Assembly: GCA_902495155.1 (NCBI GenBank)
Contig: CABUWD010000099.1
Coordinates: 1-7,318 of the forward strand
Length of the DNA: 7,318 bases
Direction of reading: 5' to 3'
Source of the DNA: an uncultured Collinsella sp.
GTDB lineage: Bacteria; Actinomycetota; Coriobacteriia; Coriobacteriales; Coriobacteriaceae
The notes beneath the pieces were generated by a model. It searched no databases and was not told the origin of the DNA. It saw only the letters and a program-made list of their open reading frames with translations. The first letter of the stretch is position 1. Each line of letters begins with the position of its first letter. This document shows positions 5,649 through 7,318 of the stretch, in pieces. The translations under genes were made by a program, and so were the position numbers.

Positions 5649-6224
5649 TTAGGCCGCAGCGCAGACGCTACCGAGCAACTCACGCAAAGGAGACCCGATG
5701 CCCTCCAGCAGTTCGGGCGCGATAATGGCAAAAACGGGAACCTCGCCGGTGCCCACGACAGCAGGCACCTTGCCCTCCGAGACAATGCATCCATAAGGCA
5801 CAAAGCCGTCTTCGCCGGCATCGAGCGCCGCCATGCGACGCGCGAGTTCGCGCGCAAAGCCGGCAGCATCGGCATCGCCAATCGCCAGGACAAAGTCCAC
5901 GCCTTCGTCGGTCGCCAGGGCTACGGCCTCATCGACCAAATCGTCTCCCCCGTCGCCCCCGACCAAGCCGCAGCGAAAAAGCACGCGTTCGAGCAGAGCT
6001 CGATCAAGCGAGCCGAGCGCCGCCGAGACGAGCTCATCGTGCGTATGTTTGTCACCGCCCAACACGACCAGCGCCTTGGTGCCACCGTAGTGAGCGACCA
6101 ATCGTCCGCACCAGCGAGCCACGTCTCCATCCGCAACAAGGCGCGTCGGCATACCAAACCCATAATTGACCATCTTTTCCACAACCCTTCCGTGCGTATA
6201 GGCGGTATCGATCGTTAGGCTCAT
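5649..6224 (-). CDS. N-terminal half of an iron-type alcohol dehydrogenase, degraded
   Basis: The 191-aa product resembles the Rossmann-like N-terminal domain of iron-containing alcohol dehydrogenases. NYGFGMPTRLVADGD (residues 19-33) matches the family's opening strand, GGTKALVVLGG (47-57) the first nucleotide-binding strand, and DEAVALATDEGVDFVLAIG (98-116) the segment before the GGGS loop. Here that loop reads GDAD, so the pyrophosphate-binding signature is lost. Full enzymes are about 380 aa and carry the Asp/His metal ligands in the second half, which is absent: the frame ends SVCAAA then TAA. Catalysis is therefore unlikely. It may be a decaying gene or a reused domain. The start is uncertain: the ATG at 6224 has no ribosome binding site, while Met18 (6173) has a weak GGA upstream and starts where the family usually does. 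Confidence 0.6.
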   Translation of the reverse strand: MSLTIDTAYTHGRVVEKMVNYGFGMPTRLVADGDVARWCGRLVAHYGGTKALVVLGGDKHTHDELVSAALGSLDRALLERVLFRCGLVGGDGGDDLVDEAVALATDEGVDFVLAIGDADAAGFARELARRMAALDAGEDGFVPYGCIVSEGKVPAVVGTGEVPVFAIIAPELLEGIGSPLRELLGSVCAAA

Positions 6225-6265
6225 GCTACGAAGCGAGCTTTTCCGAGCTGTTTCGCGCTCTTTAG

Positions 6266-6291
6266 GGCTGCGTTAAAAACCCGATGCAGCC
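6266..6291. promoter_or_regulatory. Inverted repeat upstream of the dehydrogenase-like gene
   Basis: GGCTGCGT (6266-6273) pairs with ATGCAGCC (6284-6291), 8 bp with one G-U pair and a 10-nt loop. It lies in the 171-nt divergent intergenic region about 42 nt before the 6224 start. It may be a protein-binding site or leader structure of the minus-strand gene. I could not assign a minus-strand promoter with confidence. Confidence 0.25.
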
Positions 6292-6306
6292 GCACGACCA
6301 TACCCG

Positions 6307-6323
6307 CCAAAAAGGGACAGGTT
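6307..6323 (+). repeat. Half copy of the palindromic repeat
   Basis: These 17 nt, CCAAAAAGGGACAGGTT, are identical to 5573-5589, the outer part of the left arm of the palindrome at 5578-5637. The matching right arm is absent downstream. The copy directly abuts the -35 box of the polymerase promoter. It is either a partial insertion or a separate short member of the same repeat family. Confidence 0.6.
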
Positions 6324-6352
6324 TTGACGGTGTCTGGTCGAGCGGGTATTAT
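6324..6352 (+). promoter_or_regulatory. Promoter of the Y-family polymerase gene
   Basis: TTGACG (6324-6329) and TATTAT (6347-6352) are separated by exactly 17 nt, each one mismatch from consensus. Transcription would begin near 6358-6360, inside the first SOS box, leaving a leader of about 37 nt before the GTG start. A repressor bound at the box would block RNA polymerase. Confidence 0.65.
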
Positions 6353-6366
6353 CGAACAGGTATTCG
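6353..6366 (+). promoter_or_regulatory. SOS (LexA) box 1
   Basis: CGAACAGGTATTCG fits the Gram-positive LexA consensus CGAACRNRYGTTCG at every position but one (A for G at the tenth). It is the core of a perfect 7-bp inverted repeat (TATCGAA at 6350-6356, TTCGATA at 6363-6369). It begins at the -10 box and covers the expected start of transcription of a translesion polymerase gene, the classic arrangement for LexA repression. Confidence 0.75.
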
Positions 6367-6369
6367 ATA

Positions 6370-6383
6370 AGAACATGTGTTTG
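6370..6383 (+). promoter_or_regulatory. Possible second, weaker SOS box
   Basis: AGAACATGTGTTTG matches CGAACRNRYGTTCG except at the first and the thirteenth positions. Its centre lies 17 nt from that of box 1, so a second LexA dimer could bind next to the first. It also overlaps the region just before the ribosome binding site. Confidence 0.45.
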
Positions 6384-6395
6384 ATGGGAGGACGC

Positions 6396-7318
6396 GTGGC
6401 GCACGAGCAGCACACCTACATCTGCATCGACCTCAAGACGTTTTATGCCAGCGTCGAGTGCGTGGACCGCGGGCTCGATCCACTCACCACCAACCTGGTC
6501 GTTGCCGACGAATCACGCGGACGCACGACCATCTGCCTCGCCATCACACAGGCCATGAAGGACCTCGGGATACACAATCGCTGCCGTCTGTTCGAAATTC
6601 CCGATGGTATCGACTACATCACGGCCGTACCGCGCATGCAGCATTACATGGAGGTGTCGGCGAAAATCTACGGTATCTATCTGGAATACGTCAGCCCCCA
6701 GGACGTGCACGTCTACTCCATCGATGAGTGCTTTATCGACGTGACGCCCTATCTGGACCTCTATCACACCGATGCGGAAGGGTTCGCCTGCACGCTGCGC
6801 GACGAGGTCCTCGCGCGCACCGGCATCACGGCGACGGTCGGCATCGGCCCCAACCTATTCCAGGCCAAGGTAGCGCTCGACATTACCGCCAAGCACGTAC
6901 CCAGCCGCATCGGCATACTCGACGACGAGACCTTTCGCAAGGAGATCTGGCCCCATCGCCCCATCACCGACATCTGGGGCATCGGCCCCGGCGTGGCAGG
7001 CCGACTCGAAAAGTATGGCGTCTACGACCTGATGGGCGTCGCCGCCCTTGACGAAAACCTGCTCTACGACGAGCTCGGCGTCAATGCCGAATATCTTATC
7101 GATCACGCCTTCGGACGCGAGCCGACAACCATCGCCGATATCCAAGCCTATCGCCCGCAGGCAACTTCGACCACCACAGGACAGGTGCTCTCGAAGGGCT
7201 ATGCCTACGAACAGGCCTATACCGTCTTGCGCGAGATGGTCGACAACGCCGTTTTAGACTTGGTCGATAAGCACGTGGTCTGCGACAGCATCTCGCTCTT
7301 TGTGGGCTACGCGAGCGA
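6396..7318 (+). CDS. Y-family translesion DNA polymerase (UmuC/UvrX-like), 3' end outside window
   Basis: The first 307 residues are present and the frame is open at the right edge. Y-family polymerases copy damaged templates during the SOS response. The first catalytic Asp12 lies in CIDLKTFYASVE (residues 10-21), with Tyr17 as the steric-gate residue that excludes ribonucleotides. The second motif YSIDECFID (107-115) supplies Asp110 and Glu111. TATVGIGPNLFQAKVALD matches the finger/palm junction and DIWGIGPGVAGRLEKYGV is the helix-hairpin-helix of the thumb. The little-finger domain starts near residue 250 and is cut. The opening and the ICLA..QAMK segment look closer to the UmuC/UvrX branch than to DinB. 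GTG at 6396 is preferred because GGGAGG (6386-6391) precedes it by 4 nt; the in-frame ATG at 6384 has no such site. The promoter carries SOS boxes. Confidence 0.92.
   Translation, partial: MAHEQHTYICIDLKTFYASVECVDRGLDPLTTNLVVADESRGRTTICLAITQAMKDLGIHNRCRLFEIPDGIDYITAVPRMQHYMEVSAKIYGIYLEYVSPQDVHVYSIDECFIDVTPYLDLYHTDAEGFACTLRDEVLARTGITATVGIGPNLFQAKVALDITAKHVPSRIGILDDETFRKEIWPHRPITDIWGIGPGVAGRLEKYGVYDLMGVAALDENLLYDELGVNAEYLIDHAFGREPTTIADIQAYRPQATSTTTGQVLSKGYAYEQAYTVLREMVDNAVLDLVDKHVVCDSISLFVGYAS

Noticed and set aside
6221..6415. Minus-strand 64-codon frame whose TGA overlaps the ATG of the dehydrogenase-like gene (ATGA)
   Set aside because: The overlap hints at coupling, but the frame crosses the SOS promoter and starts inside the polymerase gene. 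Only the last 26 codons, from 6301, could be real, and there is no independent support.

Overview
The window looks like chromosomal DNA of a fairly GC-rich Gram-positive, most likely a gut actinobacterium of the class Coriobacteriia (Collinsella-like). That placement rests on GC-rich codon use, strong AGGAGG-type ribosome binding sites, GGGGCCC-stem terminators and a Gram-positive-type SOS box. It is an impression from pattern, not from a database search. Five coding regions are well supported, one of them cut by the right edge, and a sixth is a reduced enzyme domain.

Layout. Positions 1-186 hold no supported gene, only a strong 14-bp hairpin that probably ends a gene lying off the left edge. 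Positions 187-281 hold a copy of the last codons of pgi together with a pgi-type terminator. Positions 282-3685 carry a three-gene plus-strand cassette: an unrecognised 296-aa protein (745-1635), a ClpP-type serine peptidase with an intact catalytic triad (1699-2316) and a VirD4/TraG-like ATPase without membrane segments (2309-3613). The last two overlap by 8 nt. The cassette is preceded by a long leader with a possible promoter, a small hairpin, a boxA-like motif and a C-rich, G-poor tract. Positions 3686-3784 repeat the pgi-end-plus-terminator segment, here as the true 3' end of the intact minus-strand pgi gene (3755-5449). The cassette therefore sits between direct repeats of the pgi 3' end, as expected if it entered the chromosome there.

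Right of pgi come its short 5' leader with a hairpin, then a long palindromic repeat (5578-5637). Next is a minus-strand gene encoding only a degraded N-terminal half of an iron-type alcohol dehydrogenase (5649-6224). A divergent intergenic region follows, with half a copy of the palindrome and a promoter overlapped by SOS-box-like sites. The last gene is the start of a plus-strand Y-family translesion DNA polymerase (6396 to the end).

How the parts relate. pgi is a housekeeping glycolytic gene, and the Y-family polymerase is a damage-induced gene whose promoter shows its LexA control. The region of interest is the cassette, which pairs a ClpP peptidase with a soluble conjugation-type ATPase, with no relaxase, VirB4 or integrase in view. 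It is either a relic of a conjugative element or a self-contained system in which the ATPase works with the peptidase. The sequence cannot decide between these.
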